A DNA stretch of 64,000 nucleotides, from NCBI GenBank assembly GCA_051201675.1, contig CP179212.1, positions 1,426,001-1,490,000 on the forward strand. Direction: 5' to 3'. Shown here one piece after another: positions 26,079 to 35,829 of the stretch. The translations under genes were made by a program, and so were the position numbers. Every line of letters starts with the position of its first letter. Within the stretch, counting starts at the first letter, position 1. Under the pieces are notes generated by a model that did no database searches, was not told the DNA's origin, and saw only the letters and a list, made by a program, of their open reading frames with translations. The DNA is from HTCC2207 sp002685195 (GTDB lineage Bacteria > Pseudomonadota > Gammaproteobacteria > Pseudomonadales > Porticoccaceae).

Positions 26079-26107
26079 AGTATAATAATAAGGGTACTCA
26101 AATTCAA
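26079..26107 (-). promoter_or_regulatory. Sigma70-type promoter for the sdh-suc operon
   Basis: On the minus strand, -35 TTGAAT (26107-26102) and -10 TATACT (26084-26079) are separated by exactly 17 bp. The implied start leaves a leader of roughly 105 nt before sdhC. Confidence 0.7.
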
Positions 26108-26359
26108 TTAGGATTCTCCGAAATACTAAACTGATATACCAAATTGATCTGCGGGGAGCAATTTCAATCACTTGTCCGCTAAATAGAGCGAAAATCTTGA
26201 TTTAGTTCACATTGAAATTGCGTTGATGTCTGATAACATTCGGTAGGTAAATAGTGAATATCTAATCCAGACCATAAGCTATGACCGATTTACTTCTAAC
26301 AAGCCCCCGGAGGAGGACTCTTAGGCTACCAAGGGAGCTCTTATACTATTAACATCGTG

Positions 26360-26387
26360 TTGACAATTTTCGCTGAGCATCTATAGT
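26360..26387 (+). promoter_or_regulatory. Sigma70-type promoter for gltA
   Basis: A consensus -35 TTGACA (26360-26365) and a near-consensus -10 TATAGT (26382-26387) with a 16-bp spacer. The implied start is ~40 nt before the gltA ATG, which itself has AAGGA nearby. Confidence 0.78.
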
Positions 26388-26436
26388 TGTTCACCGGATT
26401 TTCGGCCATCCAATGTAAAAATTCTAAGGAAAAATC

Positions 26437-27723
26437 ATGACTGATCGCAAAGCGACCCTGACAATCGATGGCGAAGCGCCCATCGAGTTGCCTATTCTAA
26501 CAGGTACCCGAGGCCAAGACGTAATAGACATAGGCACCCTCGGCAGCCACGGTTTCTTTACATATGATCCTGGATTCTCAGCCACTGCTTCATGCCAATC
26601 GGATATCACTTATATCGACGGCGATAAAGGTATTTTGTTACACCGTGGATATCCAATAGAAGTGTTAGCCGAGAAATCAGACTACATTGAAGCCTGTTAC
26701 TTGCTTCTTGAGGGAGCACTCCCCACCGCTGAGCAGAAGCAAAGTTTTGAACATACTATCAAGTATCACACCATGGTAAATCGCTCAATTGAGCAGTTCA
26801 TTAGTGGCTTCAGATATGACGCTCATCCAATGGCAATGCTTTGCGGGGTTGTAGGTGCTATGTCTTCGTTCTATCACGACTCTTTGGACATCACAGACCA
26901 AGAGCATAGGTCAATCTCTGCTCACAGGCTTATTGCAAAAATGCCTACTATTGCTGCCATGTGTTACAAGCATTTTGTGGGGCAACCCTACGTGTATCCT
27001 GACAATACGCTTTCATATTCAGAGAACTTTCTCCATATGATGTTTGGCACTCCCTGTGAGAAGTATGAATGTCACCCTGCATTAGCCAAGGCAATGGACC
27101 GTATATTCCTGCTCCATGCCGACCATGAGCAAAATGCCTCAACCTCAACTGTTCGACTAGCTGGTTCATCAGGAGCCAACCCTTTTGCTTGTATTGCAGC
27201 AGGCATTGCTGCACTTTGGGGGCCTGCGCATGGTGGAGCAAATGAAGCTGTTCTTGGAATGCTAGATGAAATTGGTCATGAAGATAATATTGAAGAGTAT
27301 ATTGGCAAGGCTAAAGACAAAAAAGATCCCTTCAGACTGATGGGCTTTGGGCACCGGGTATATAAAAACTATGACCCACGGGCCACAGTTATGAGACAGA
27401 CATGCGATGAGGTCCTTGAAGTTTTGGGTGTGCAGAACGATCCATTATTCAAGTTGGCTAAAAAACTAGAAAAAATCGCTTTGGAAGATGAATATTTTGT
27501 TAGTAAGAAACTTTATCCAAATGTAGATTTTTACTCAGGCATCATTTTGAAAGCTATGGGTATTCCAGTAGAAATGTTTACCGTCATTTTCGCCACAGGT
27601 CGCACTGTAGGTTGGATTTCTCACTGGAACGAAATGATCACTAATCCTTATCGTATCGGACGGCCCCGCCAGTTGTACACTGGTGCTGACGTCAGGGATT
27701 ACACTCCAGTAGAAGATCGTTAA
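26437..27723 (+). CDS. gltA: Citrate synthase, type II
   Basis: A 428-aa enzyme with the catalytic triad region of hexameric Gram-negative citrate synthases: His in WGPAHGGANE, His in MGFGHRVYKNYDPRA and Asp in PNVDFYSG. It condenses oxaloacetate and acetyl-CoA as the entry step of the TCA cycle. It is divergent from sdhC, an arrangement conserved in many gammaproteobacteria, and is closed by a rho-independent terminator. The N-terminal domain (TLTIDGEAPIELPIL) is typical of the NADH-sensitive type. Confidence 0.98.
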   Translation: MTDRKATLTIDGEAPIELPILTGTRGQDVIDIGTLGSHGFFTYDPGFSATASCQSDITYIDGDKGILLHRGYPIEVLAEKSDYIEACYLLLEGALPTAEQKQSFEHTIKYHTMVNRSIEQFISGFRYDAHPMAMLCGVVGAMSSFYHDSLDITDQEHRSISAHRLIAKMPTIAAMCYKHFVGQPYVYPDNTLSYSENFLHMMFGTPCEKYECHPALAKAMDRIFLLHADHEQNASTSTVRLAGSSGANPFACIAAGIAALWGPAHGGANEAVLGMLDEIGHEDNIEEYIGKAKDKKDPFRLMGFGHRVYKNYDPRATVMRQTCDEVLEVLGVQNDPLFKLAKKLEKIALEDEYFVSKKLYPNVDFYSGIILKAMGIPVEMFTVIFATGRTVGWISHWNEMITNPYRIGRPRQLYTGADVRDYTPVEDR

Positions 27724-27751
27724 TCTGACATTCAAGACAAGAGAAAGTTAG

Positions 27752-27776
27752 AAAGGCAGCCTTGACTGCCTTTTTT
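27752..27776 (+). terminator. Rho-independent terminator after gltA
   Basis: AAAGGCAG-ccttga-CTGCCTTT hairpin followed by a run of T, starting 28 nt after the gltA stop. The convergent amidohydrolase gene ends 25 nt further on. Confidence 0.9.
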
Positions 27777-27800
27777 GTATCTCATTAATCTTCAGTTAAA

Positions 27801-30800
27801 TCAATGTACCCAATGATGTCTTTTGGCTTTCTGAGCGACTGATTTCGCTGTGGCGGCAGGCATAGCATTAATTTCTAGACGGTCGAAAAACAAAGGCTCC
27901 ACAGTCGACTTGCCACTAACCATCTCCGACATATCACTGACATCATATAAACGCCCATTAATCATAGTGTGGGATATCAGTTCACTTCGGCGGATATCAT
28001 TAAGAACATCACCGTCTGTAATGACTATATCCGCAAGCTTACCTACCTCAATTGAACCTAGATCTGTATCCATCCCTAAAGCGATCGCTGGATCATAGCT
28101 ACCACTGCGAAGAGCTTCCCAAGGAGTGAAGCCACCTTGATTTAGCATCCACATTTCCCAATGAGCGGCCAAACCTTCTCGCTGACCATGAGCGCCAATC
28201 AATACACGCACACCAGCATCCCGTAACGTCTTAGCATAGCTGGCAACTTTTATATGATTATAATGGTCATCTGGGGCGGTGGCTCGACGAATGGAACGCG
28301 GTTCAACAATATACCTCGGCGCATAACGCATTAAACGGGGATTTTCCCAGACATTAGTACGGTCATACCAATACTTCTCACCCTCTAAGCCACCATATGC
28401 AACAACCAATGTTGGGTTGTAGGCCATATCTGTTTGACTCCAGTATTGAGTAAGATCATTGTAACCGGTGGCAATATTTAGCGAATGCTCCAATGTTGTG
28501 TGGCCATCAGAAATCATACTCATATTTTGGTAAAGCTTTCCGCCGCCTTCAGGAACGACCATCAATTCTAAATCACGTGCAGCCTTGAGAACCTGCTGTC
28601 GCTGCTCTCTGCGCGGTTGGTTGTAGCTCTTGACTGAGACCGCTCCCATATCCTTAAGTCTCTGCAGATGAAAAAATGCATCATCATAACTATCAATTCT
28701 AGCGTGAGCAGTGGGTGAATTAGCACCATACACAATGGTACCTGTGGAAAATATTCTAGGTCCCAGTATTTGCCCATTGCGCTGCATTTCCGAGGCGGCA
28801 AATATTTCCGAACTATCGTTAGAAGGATCGTGAATCGTAGTAACACCAAAGGCTAGACTAGACAGGTTCTTCCAGTTCTGTTGTGGAATAATCTCCTCAT
28901 TAGCTTGAGATCCGTGGGCATGTCCATCGATTAACCCGGGAATTAAAGTCTTACCGGTAACATCAACTCGAGTGGCTTCAGAAGGAATAACAACATCATC
29001 AACGCTTCCCACTGCAACAATACGATTGTGCTCGACCAACACAACACCATTACTGATAACTTCCTGAGTCTCATCCGCATTGCGCATGGTAACAATTTGA
29101 CCACCAACTAGGGCAATGATTGAGTCGGGCTTGTCTGCTGTCTTAGTAAATCCTAAGTCAATGCCCTCGGTTACAGGTTCAGGCAATTCTTCAGGAGACC
29201 CATCAAGGAAACTGAAGGCTTCATTAAGCTCTCGTTCAAACACGGTTGCGGCATGAGACCAACTCAGGCGAGAACTGTCAGCAGACCAGTTCAGATATTC
29301 TCCAGCGCGTGCAGAGACTTGCGCCACCGGCAATCCACCGGTTTCAGTACCAAGATCTTGCTGAGTCCCTGTGTGAAGCACAGGCGCGACAAAGGCATTA
29401 TTTTGATGGGTATAAGCTACCCACTTGCCATCAGGAGAAAGTTGGAACTCCGTAACTTTATCTCCCTTGAGAAGCTGACGTTCATCCTCTCCGTCTAAAT
29501 TAACACTACGAAGCTCAAGTTCCGTGTACTTGCTGTCAGGAACATAACTTGTATAGTAAAGACGGTCTTCATCAGCTCCAAAGTGGGCGTTAAACCCCCT
29601 TTCTAGGATCTTCTCCATTTCTTTTGTTTTGATATTAGCTATGTAAATACCTGGTTCCATAGACCACTCAGGAGACAGCAAATAACCCCCTGTGACTCTG
29701 CGAAAAACAAGCTTATCTTTGGTTGGTGAGAACTTAGGCTCCACATAAATACCAGGCTCTGTGGTGATGGTCGCTCCCTGGCCACCGTTGATGCTTACCA
29801 CTTTTACTGCCCCAAGATCAGTATCACTCCAGGTGCTGTAGACCACTGATTTACCATCTCGTGAAAAGCTAGGATAAAACTCATCATGGTCATTTTGTCG
29901 CGTAAGCCTTTTCACTCGACCGCTTTTAACATCACGACGATACAATTTACCCAGAGCTTGGTAGACAACAGAATCTCCTGTGGGGGACATGCTGGCCCAA
30001 CGAATCATTTTTACATCAAAGGCGTCAGGGGCCACATCTACAGCAAATCGCACTGCCTGTTGCACCTGCTTCTCAGTCTTCACATGCATAGGAATAACCG
30101 TAACATCCAAACTTTCAACATGTAATTTATGGAATTTTCCGGCGGTCCAGTAGATTATGTGTTGACCGTCGGGTGTCCAGTCAAAATAGGCAAAGTTACC
30201 TTCAGAACCAAAAGTTTCCTGATGATCCCTCTCCATCTCTGTGGACAGTCTTCGATCAATACCCGACTTAAGATTTTTTAAGTACAGAACAGTCTTTGTG
30301 TCCTCGCGTTTGAGGTAAGCCATATACTCACCATCAGGAGAGGGGGTGGCGACGATGGCACCACCTGCCCCACCGATGTAACTGATGGATTCACCTGTCT
30401 CAAGGTCATGACGCATGATATTAAATAATTCGGTGGTAGAGTTTTTTCCATATTGCCAAATACGTCCCGGGGTCACATCATCGGTGTAGTACAGATATTT
30501 TCCATCGGGAGAAAATGCTGGGTCTGTCATGTTTTTCTGAGTATGAGGACCGTAAGCGCGTTTTGTGACCATCACACCATCACCACCTGACCGATGGTAC
30601 ATCCAAATCTCACCAGCAGGGATCGAACGAGATGACATAAAACCTTTTGTCACTGCGACGAAGTTACCATCAGGGCTCCAACTGGGTGTATGGATTAGCG
30701 CTGTTTCTTCACTACTGATCTGCCGAGGATTATCACCATTAGCATCCATAATCCACAAATTAGAAGCCCCGTCTCGATCACTAATAAATGCTATGCTTTG

Positions 30801-31118
30801 CCCATTTGGGCTATAGGCTGGCTGCATGTTCCAATCAAATCCTTGCACCAATGGGCTAGCTTCGCCACCACTAATGGGAATAGTGTATATATCGCCCAAC
30901 ATATCAAAAACAAGAGTCTCCCCATCTTTACTCACACTGAGGTTTGACCAGGTTGTTTCTGTCGTATCAATTGCGATGGTTTTCATCTCGCCCTTAGGTT
31001 CCGTGACATCCCATTCGTTTTCAGCCGCCTCCTCCAAAGTGTCCGAGGAAAATACAGGGGCAAAAGTAAAACTACATAAGAGGAAAGTTATGAAAGTGCG
31101 GAGTCTATTATTGATCAT
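27801..31118 (-). CDS. Secreted TolB-like beta-propeller fused to an amidohydrolase
   Basis: A 1105-aa exported protein with signal peptide (TFITFLLCSFTFAPVFSS, cleavage near residue 25). Residues ~35-640 carry repeated PD40/WD40-like blades of TolB type (SPDGKYLYYTDD, SPDGEYMAYLK, SRDGKSVVYSTW, SPTKDKLVFRR, SPDGKWVAYTHQ). The C-terminal ~430 residues form a metal-dependent amidohydrolase: HxH at His733/His735 in LIDGHAHGSQ, a Lys candidate in VSVKSYNQP, later histidines in TLEHSLN and IGAHGQ, and the usual ADIVITDGD end. Related proteins are annotated as secreted amidohydrolases/peptidases of unknown substrate. It is monocistronic and convergent with gltA. Confidence 0.85.
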   Translation of the reverse strand: MINNRLRTFITFLLCSFTFAPVFSSDTLEEAAENEWDVTEPKGEMKTIAIDTTETTWSNLSVSKDGETLVFDMLGDIYTIPISGGEASPLVQGFDWNMQPAYSPNGQSIAFISDRDGASNLWIMDANGDNPRQISSEETALIHTPSWSPDGNFVAVTKGFMSSRSIPAGEIWMYHRSGGDGVMVTKRAYGPHTQKNMTDPAFSPDGKYLYYTDDVTPGRIWQYGKNSTTELFNIMRHDLETGESISYIGGAGGAIVATPSPDGEYMAYLKREDTKTVLYLKNLKSGIDRRLSTEMERDHQETFGSEGNFAYFDWTPDGQHIIYWTAGKFHKLHVESLDVTVIPMHVKTEKQVQQAVRFAVDVAPDAFDVKMIRWASMSPTGDSVVYQALGKLYRRDVKSGRVKRLTRQNDHDEFYPSFSRDGKSVVYSTWSDTDLGAVKVVSINGGQGATITTEPGIYVEPKFSPTKDKLVFRRVTGGYLLSPEWSMEPGIYIANIKTKEMEKILERGFNAHFGADEDRLYYTSYVPDSKYTELELRSVNLDGEDERQLLKGDKVTEFQLSPDGKWVAYTHQNNAFVAPVLHTGTQQDLGTETGGLPVAQVSARAGEYLNWSADSSRLSWSHAATVFERELNEAFSFLDGSPEELPEPVTEGIDLGFTKTADKPDSIIALVGGQIVTMRNADETQEVISNGVVLVEHNRIVAVGSVDDVVIPSEATRVDVTGKTLIPGLIDGHAHGSQANEEIIPQQNWKNLSSLAFGVTTIHDPSNDSSEIFAASEMQRNGQILGPRIFSTGTIVYGANSPTAHARIDSYDDAFFHLQRLKDMGAVSVKSYNQPRREQRQQVLKAARDLELMVVPEGGGKLYQNMSMISDGHTTLEHSLNIATGYNDLTQYWSQTDMAYNPTLVVAYGGLEGEKYWYDRTNVWENPRLMRYAPRYIVEPRSIRRATAPDDHYNHIKVASYAKTLRDAGVRVLIGAHGQREGLAAHWEMWMLNQGGFTPWEALRSGSYDPAIALGMDTDLGSIEVGKLADIVITDGDVLNDIRRSELISHTMINGRLYDVSDMSEMVSGKSTVEPLFFDRLEINAMPAATAKSVAQKAKRHHWVH

Positions 31119-31241
31119 GTCTTCTGAGCCTCGATAAAATTCACAGTGCCATAGCTAGCATTGATAACATGGGGCCATAATATCCTAACAATTGACGCAA
31201 TGGGAGTGGCGGGTATATACAAATTAAAAAACGTAATTAAC

Positions 31242-31850
31242 CTAGGATATGGGTCCAGAATGAAAACGGAAGACTTCGTCAGGGTGCTCGATAAGGTGTT
31301 GCTCACGTTTAGCAAAAAAAGCAATTCGTTCCTCAATGGTTTGGTCGCCAGCAGCTTTTTCAGCAAGACTCAAATAATCTTTAAAATGCCGTCCTTCCGA
31401 TTTTAGAAGTGACAAATAAAATGCCTCTAACTCGGAATCTAAATAGGGTGCCAGCCGAGCAAAGCGCTCACAAGACCTCGCTTCTATAAAAGCGCCGATA
31501 ATTAGTATATCGATAAGCTTACCGGGATCGTCATTTCTAGCTAGTTCACGCAACCCCGAAGCATATCTGGAGGCTGTTATATGCTGATAGGAAATATCAC
31601 GCCGTCGCATGATTGCAATGACTTGTTCAAAATGACGCATCTCTTCCCTAATGAGCCTAGACATCTTATTAATCAATTCGAAGTTATCTACATAGCGATA
31701 GATTAAATTCATAGCAGTGCTCGCGGCTTTCTTCTCGCAGTTAGCATGATCAATTAACATTATTGCCTGATTATCTAGAGCATTTTCTAGCCAGCGATCA
31801 GGAGTTTTACACGGTAGAAAATTTTGGATATCTTGTAATGCCGTTGTCAT
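31242..31850 (-). CDS. miaE: tRNA 2-methylthio-N6-isopentenyladenosine-37 hydroxylase MiaE
   Basis: A 202-aa ferritin-like diiron protein. The iron-ligand helices are visible as DHANCEKKAAS, EEMRHFEQV, FIEARSCERF and SEGRHFKDYL, matching the two E(xx)H pairs of MiaE. It hydroxylates ms2i6A37 in tRNA to ms2io6A, an O2-dependent step. It lies near a TrmK-like tRNA methyltransferase on the same strand, 238 bp away, so the region holds two tRNA modifiers. Start ATG 31850 gives family-typical length. Confidence 0.92.
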   Translation of the reverse strand: MTTALQDIQNFLPCKTPDRWLENALDNQAIMLIDHANCEKKAASTAMNLIYRYVDNFELINKMSRLIREEMRHFEQVIAIMRRRDISYQHITASRYASGLRELARNDDPGKLIDILIIGAFIEARSCERFARLAPYLDSELEAFYLSLLKSEGRHFKDYLSLAEKAAGDQTIEERIAFFAKREQHLIEHPDEVFRFHSGPIS

Positions 31851-32088
31851 AATTCCAGCCTGTTAATATGCTGCCAAACTATAGTTGCAGCAAACTTTGT
31901 GATTTTCGAACTTTACCACGGATAAGACAAAAATGACCTTGTATATTTGTATAGTCTTACCCTCTCCATAAACAACTCCCACCGACCGCTAAACAATATT
32001 TAGACTACATCCTATCATTGTCACTCTCATTTTTATTTTTCATTAGAACGCTGAGTTTTATGTATTATCAAAGAACAACAACGTCGTT

Positions 32089-32778
32089 TTAAATATTGCC
32101 GCTTGAGGTTAGCAATGCCTCATAATTTGCAACAATGGGCTGGTACTGCTCGGGGTCTTTTCTTGCTTTCTGTCGATAGTGGCCGACGATCCGTCTCCAA
32201 TATTGTTGATGATTCGAATTCGACCAATCCCACATCACAGAGCCTGTGTTAGCGATTTCCTTAGTGGCGTCTTTTGATACATAAATCCCTTCATAGAAAC
32301 GATTATTTTCAAAAATAATTTGCTCACCTTTTAGCCTGTATCCATTGCTAATGAGAGCGTTTCGAACTGCATAGTTTCCGTGGACCGAACAGATCAGTAG
32401 GTCAAATGCAGCCTGAGGAGCAGATGAACATAGGCTATTGATAAATTCAACAGTTTGGCGGGCGCCAATCCCAGCAATAATGAATAACTGAGAATCTCTA
32501 TTAGGTACAACAATCTCTTTCACATCACCGCAACGAACGTGCCAAGTATATTCGTCAACAGGACAATTTCTTCTCAGTATTGCCTCAAGTTTTTTCATTT
32601 GCTCTTCAAGAACATCAACAAAAACGACCTCACCAGCCCGTGACCTTTTAAGCAGAGACATACCGAGTAATCCATGATCACAACAACAGTCCCAAACCGT
32701 TTGGTAGGGTTCCACCAGCATGCTCTCCAGCAAACTAAGTCTGCTACCGGGCTTTAAAAGTCTTTTATTTTTGTTCAT
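32089..32778 (-). CDS. TrmK-like tRNA (adenine22-N1)-methyltransferase
   Basis: A 229-aa Rossmann-type SAM methyltransferase. The first motif is VWDCCCDHGLLGMSLL (residues ~28-43), the acidic ribose-binding site follows in VVFVDV, and IIAGIGARQTVEFI is typical of the TrmK/YqfN family, where DxGxDHG and AGMG are usual. The protein opens with RLSLLESML, also characteristic. The family methylates N1 of A22 in tRNA; here the motif is DCCCDHG rather than the common D(I/V)GSDHG, so exact specificity is inferred. No catalytic partner is needed. The C-terminal ~70 aa are helical. Confidence 0.8.
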   Translation of the reverse strand: MNKNKRLLKPGSRLSLLESMLVEPYQTVWDCCCDHGLLGMSLLKRSRAGEVVFVDVLEEQMKKLEAILRRNCPVDEYTWHVRCGDVKEIVVPNRDSQLFIIAGIGARQTVEFINSLCSSAPQAAFDLLICSVHGNYAVRNALISNGYRLKGEQIIFENNRFYEGIYVSKDATKEIANTGSVMWDWSNSNHQQYWRRIVGHYRQKARKDPEQYQPIVANYEALLTSSGNI

Positions 32779-33145
32779 TTAGATTAGCCCCTGTTTCATA
32801 ATTCATCAGCGTCTTTCAGCTCTAGAGGTTAAATAACTGAAACCTAATGCAATGTTTTTATAGCGATCTTCTCGGCATTGGCTCCGACACTTATTGCTAC
32901 ACATAATTGTACTATTTTTAGACTGAAATACGGAGTGCTTTGAGGGTGAGTAGTGGAGACAGAGGCTATAACAACGGAGTGAATTAACTCAACCAAATAA
33001 TCGCCGAAACAACTCAGGCTAATAATGGTTATATACCTTAAGTCGCTGTAAATAAACTACAGATTAACGTATAATTTCGCCCGAAATCTAAAGCCGTAAA
33101 CGGCCTACAAAGACTACACCAATAAGACTAAAGGAGAAGCACACC
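32779..33145. other. Intergenic region between the methyltransferase and acnB
   Basis: 367 bp separating divergent genes. It holds a TATAAT box at 33070-33075 for acnB and, in the acnB leader, a small palindrome GCCGT-AA-ACGGC at 33093-33104. Otherwise nothing recognisable. Confidence 0.6.
33070..33075 (+). promoter_or_regulatory. Candidate -10 element for acnB
   Basis: Consensus TATAAT 70 nt before the acnB start. The -35 region is poor (CTGTAA at 18 bp), which would fit an activator-dependent promoter or one of modest strength. Confidence 0.5.
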
Positions 33146-35761
33146 GTGCTAGAAGCCTATCGCACTCACGCAGCAGAACGCCATTTACAGGGAATTCCCC
33201 CCAAAGCGCTAGACCCAGAGTGGACGGCTGGTTTGGTTGAGTTGTTAAAAAACCCTCCTGCAGGGGAAGAAGATTTTCTGGTGGATCTAATCTCCAATCG
33301 TGTGCCACCTGGTGTGGACGAAGCAGCCTATGTGAAAGCAAGCTTTTTGACCGCACTCGTCAACGGAGAAGCCTCTTCACCCCTTATTGACCGTGAGGCA
33401 GCGGTGAAGCTGTTAGGAAATATGCACGGAGGCTATAACGTTGCCACTTTGGTCGAGCTTTTAGATGATGACGAGCTAAAAACCCTGGCAGCTGAAGAGC
33501 TCAAGTCTACCCTTCTGGTGTTCGATGCTTTTCATGACGTTGCTCAAAAATCCGATGCAGGTAACGAATATGCAAGGGCCGTTATGCAGTCGTGGGCCGA
33601 TGCCGAGTGGTTTACATCCAACGACGCCGTTCCTCAGAGTATCAAGGTTACTGTTTTTAAAGCTACTGGTGAAATCAATACCGATGATTTATCTCCTGCG
33701 CAAGATGCCTGGTCACGCCCTGATATACCGCTTCACGCGCGCGCCATGTTCAAGATGACTCGAGAAGGAATGCACCCGGAGGAGCATGGAGTGATTGGCC
33801 CTATGACCCAGATCGAAGAACTCAAAGGTCGAGGACTTCCCGTTGCTTTTATAGGTGATGTTGTGGGTACAGGTTCATCGCGTAAATCCGCAACTAATTC
33901 AGTTTTATGGTTTTTTGGCGAAGACATGCCCGGAGTACCTAACAAACGTTCGGGTGGCATTTGCTTTGGCAGCAAAGTCGCTCCGATCTTCTTCAACACA
34001 ATGGAGGATGCTGGTGCATTGGTCTTTGAAGCCCCAGTAGACAACATCAACAACGGGGATGTAATTGAGATCTTCCCCTATGAAGGCAAGATTTTAAACG
34101 AAAATGGCGAGGTGATTTCAGAGTTTGAACACAAATCTGATGTGATACTCGATGAGGTGCAGGCTGATGGCCGAATTAATCTTATTATCGGACGGGGTCT
34201 GACTCAGCGTGCACGAGAGCACATGGGGCTGCCGCCCTCTGAAGTGTTCCGGCATCCAACTCCACCAATACAAAGCGATGCGGGCTTTACACTCGCACAA
34301 AAAATGGTGGGTAAAGCCTGTGGTACTGATGGCATTAGGCCTGGTACGTATTGTGAACCAAAGATGACTACTGTGGGGTCCCAAGACACCACTGGCCCGA
34401 TGACAAGAGATGAGCTCAAAGATTTAGCATGCCTTGGTTTCTCAACCGATTTAGTTATGCAGTCCTTCTGTCACACCGCCGCCTATCCCAAACCTGTGGA
34501 CATTGATACTCAGCATAATCTGCCCGATTTTATAATGAACCGCGGCGGAGTATCTCTGAGACCGGGGGACGGTATTATCCACAGCTGGCTAAATCGTATG
34601 TTATTGCCTGACACAGTGGGAACTGGAGGTGATTCTCACACAAGATTCCCAATGGGTATTTCATTCCCAGGAGGATCTGGCTTAGTAGCTTTTGCCGCAG
34701 CAACCGGCGTTATGCCCCTGGACATGCCTGAATCCGTTCTAGTGCGTTTTAAAGGCGAAATGCAGCCAGGTATCACTCTGCGTGATCTGGTTCATGCCAT
34801 CCCGTATTACGGTATTAAAGAAGGCCTATTGACCGTCGAGAAGAAAGGTAAGAAAAACTTCTTTAGTGGGCGTATTTTGGAAATTGAAGGAGAAGGTATA
34901 GAAAGTCTGACGGTTGAGCAGGCATTTGAACTCTCAGATGCCTCTGCAGAGCGTTCTGCGGCAGGTTGCACCATCAAACTCAGTGAAGACTCGGTTGCTG
35001 AATACCTCCGCTCCAACATCACTTTACTGCGCTGGATGATTGCCGAGGGATATGGCGATGTGAGGACACTAGAGCGCCGAGTACGAAAGATGGAAGAATG
35101 GCTAGAAAACCCAACTCTAATGGAAGCTGATTCGGATGCTGAGTATGCGGCTATTATCGAGATAGACCTTGCAGACATTGTCGAACCCATTGTGTGCTGC
35201 CCGAATGATCCTGATGATGCAAAATTGCTTTCAGAGGTAGCTGGAGACAATGTGGATGAGATATTTATTGGCTCCTGTATGACCAACATTGGTCATTTCC
35301 GCGCTGCGGGCAAATTACTGGATGAAGCTGGCACCGTAGATTCTAGATTCTGGATTTGTCCACCGACACGGATGGATGCTCATACCCTGATGGAAGAAGG
35401 CTACTACAATATTTATGGAAAAGTTGGTGCTCGGACAGAGATGCCTGGATGTTCTCTATGTATGGGTAATCAGGCGCGAGTACTAGCGGGAGCCACCGTA
35501 CTTTCAACATCGACTAGAAACTTCCCCAATCGCTTAGGCGATGGTGCTAATGTCTACCTGACCAGTGCAGAGCTAGCCTCCGTGGGCGGTATTCTAGGGC
35601 GTCTTCCGACAGTAGCTGAATATATGGATTACGCAACTAAAATCGACTCTATGGCTGACGAGGTGTACAGCTACATGAATTTTGACCAAATAGAGTCTTT
35701 CCAAAAATCTGCAGAGCAAGGCAAGTTGATTGCCGCGGAACAAATTGTCGAGGTTAGGTAG
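33146..35761 (+). CDS. acnB: Aconitate hydratase B
   Basis: An 871-aa enzyme starting at GTG 33146, with AAGGAGA at 33131-33137 eight nt upstream; the product begins LEAYRTHAAERHLQGIPPK as in AcnB. The N-terminal HEAT-like and swivel domains precede the catalytic domains, the order that sets AcnB apart from AcnA. [4Fe-4S] ligands are the Cys in FIGSCMTNIGHF and the CxxC in MPGCSLCMGNQ. It isomerises citrate and isocitrate through cis-aconitate. Transcription ends at a bidirectional terminator shared with nfuA, an Fe-S cluster carrier. Confidence 0.98.
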   Translation: MLEAYRTHAAERHLQGIPPKALDPEWTAGLVELLKNPPAGEEDFLVDLISNRVPPGVDEAAYVKASFLTALVNGEASSPLIDREAAVKLLGNMHGGYNVATLVELLDDDELKTLAAEELKSTLLVFDAFHDVAQKSDAGNEYARAVMQSWADAEWFTSNDAVPQSIKVTVFKATGEINTDDLSPAQDAWSRPDIPLHARAMFKMTREGMHPEEHGVIGPMTQIEELKGRGLPVAFIGDVVGTGSSRKSATNSVLWFFGEDMPGVPNKRSGGICFGSKVAPIFFNTMEDAGALVFEAPVDNINNGDVIEIFPYEGKILNENGEVISEFEHKSDVILDEVQADGRINLIIGRGLTQRAREHMGLPPSEVFRHPTPPIQSDAGFTLAQKMVGKACGTDGIRPGTYCEPKMTTVGSQDTTGPMTRDELKDLACLGFSTDLVMQSFCHTAAYPKPVDIDTQHNLPDFIMNRGGVSLRPGDGIIHSWLNRMLLPDTVGTGGDSHTRFPMGISFPGGSGLVAFAAATGVMPLDMPESVLVRFKGEMQPGITLRDLVHAIPYYGIKEGLLTVEKKGKKNFFSGRILEIEGEGIESLTVEQAFELSDASAERSAAGCTIKLSEDSVAEYLRSNITLLRWMIAEGYGDVRTLERRVRKMEEWLENPTLMEADSDAEYAAIIEIDLADIVEPIVCCPNDPDDAKLLSEVAGDNVDEIFIGSCMTNIGHFRAAGKLLDEAGTVDSRFWICPPTRMDAHTLMEEGYYNIYGKVGARTEMPGCSLCMGNQARVLAGATVLSTSTRNFPNRLGDGANVYLTSAELASVGGILGRLPTVAEYMDYATKIDSMADEVYSYMNFDQIESFQKSAEQGKLIAAEQIVEVR

Positions 35762-35785
35762 CATTAATTAGGACAAGTTAGATAC

Positions 35786-35812
35786 AAAAAAACCCGCGCA
35801 AGCGGGTTTTTT
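35786..35812. terminator. Bidirectional terminator between acnB and nfuA
   Basis: CCCGC-GCAA-GCGGG stem with a GNRA-type tetraloop, flanked by A7 and T6, located between convergent genes. Confidence 0.92.
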
Positions 35813-35829
35813 AACACTTGAGCAAACAG

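Larger units (their letters stand above)
25965..26436. other. Divergent regulatory region between sdhC and gltA
   Basis: A 472-bp gene-free region feeding two TCA units in opposite directions. It holds one well-formed sigma70-like promoter on each strand, at 26079-26107 (minus) and 26360-26387 (plus), leaving ~250 bp between them for regulator sites. I recognised no specific operator there. Confidence 0.75.

Noticed and set aside
34807..35289. 160-codon antisense ORF within acnB
   Set aside because: Serine-rich composition mirrors the codon usage of the AcnB sense frame; AcnB is intact and highly recognisable across it.
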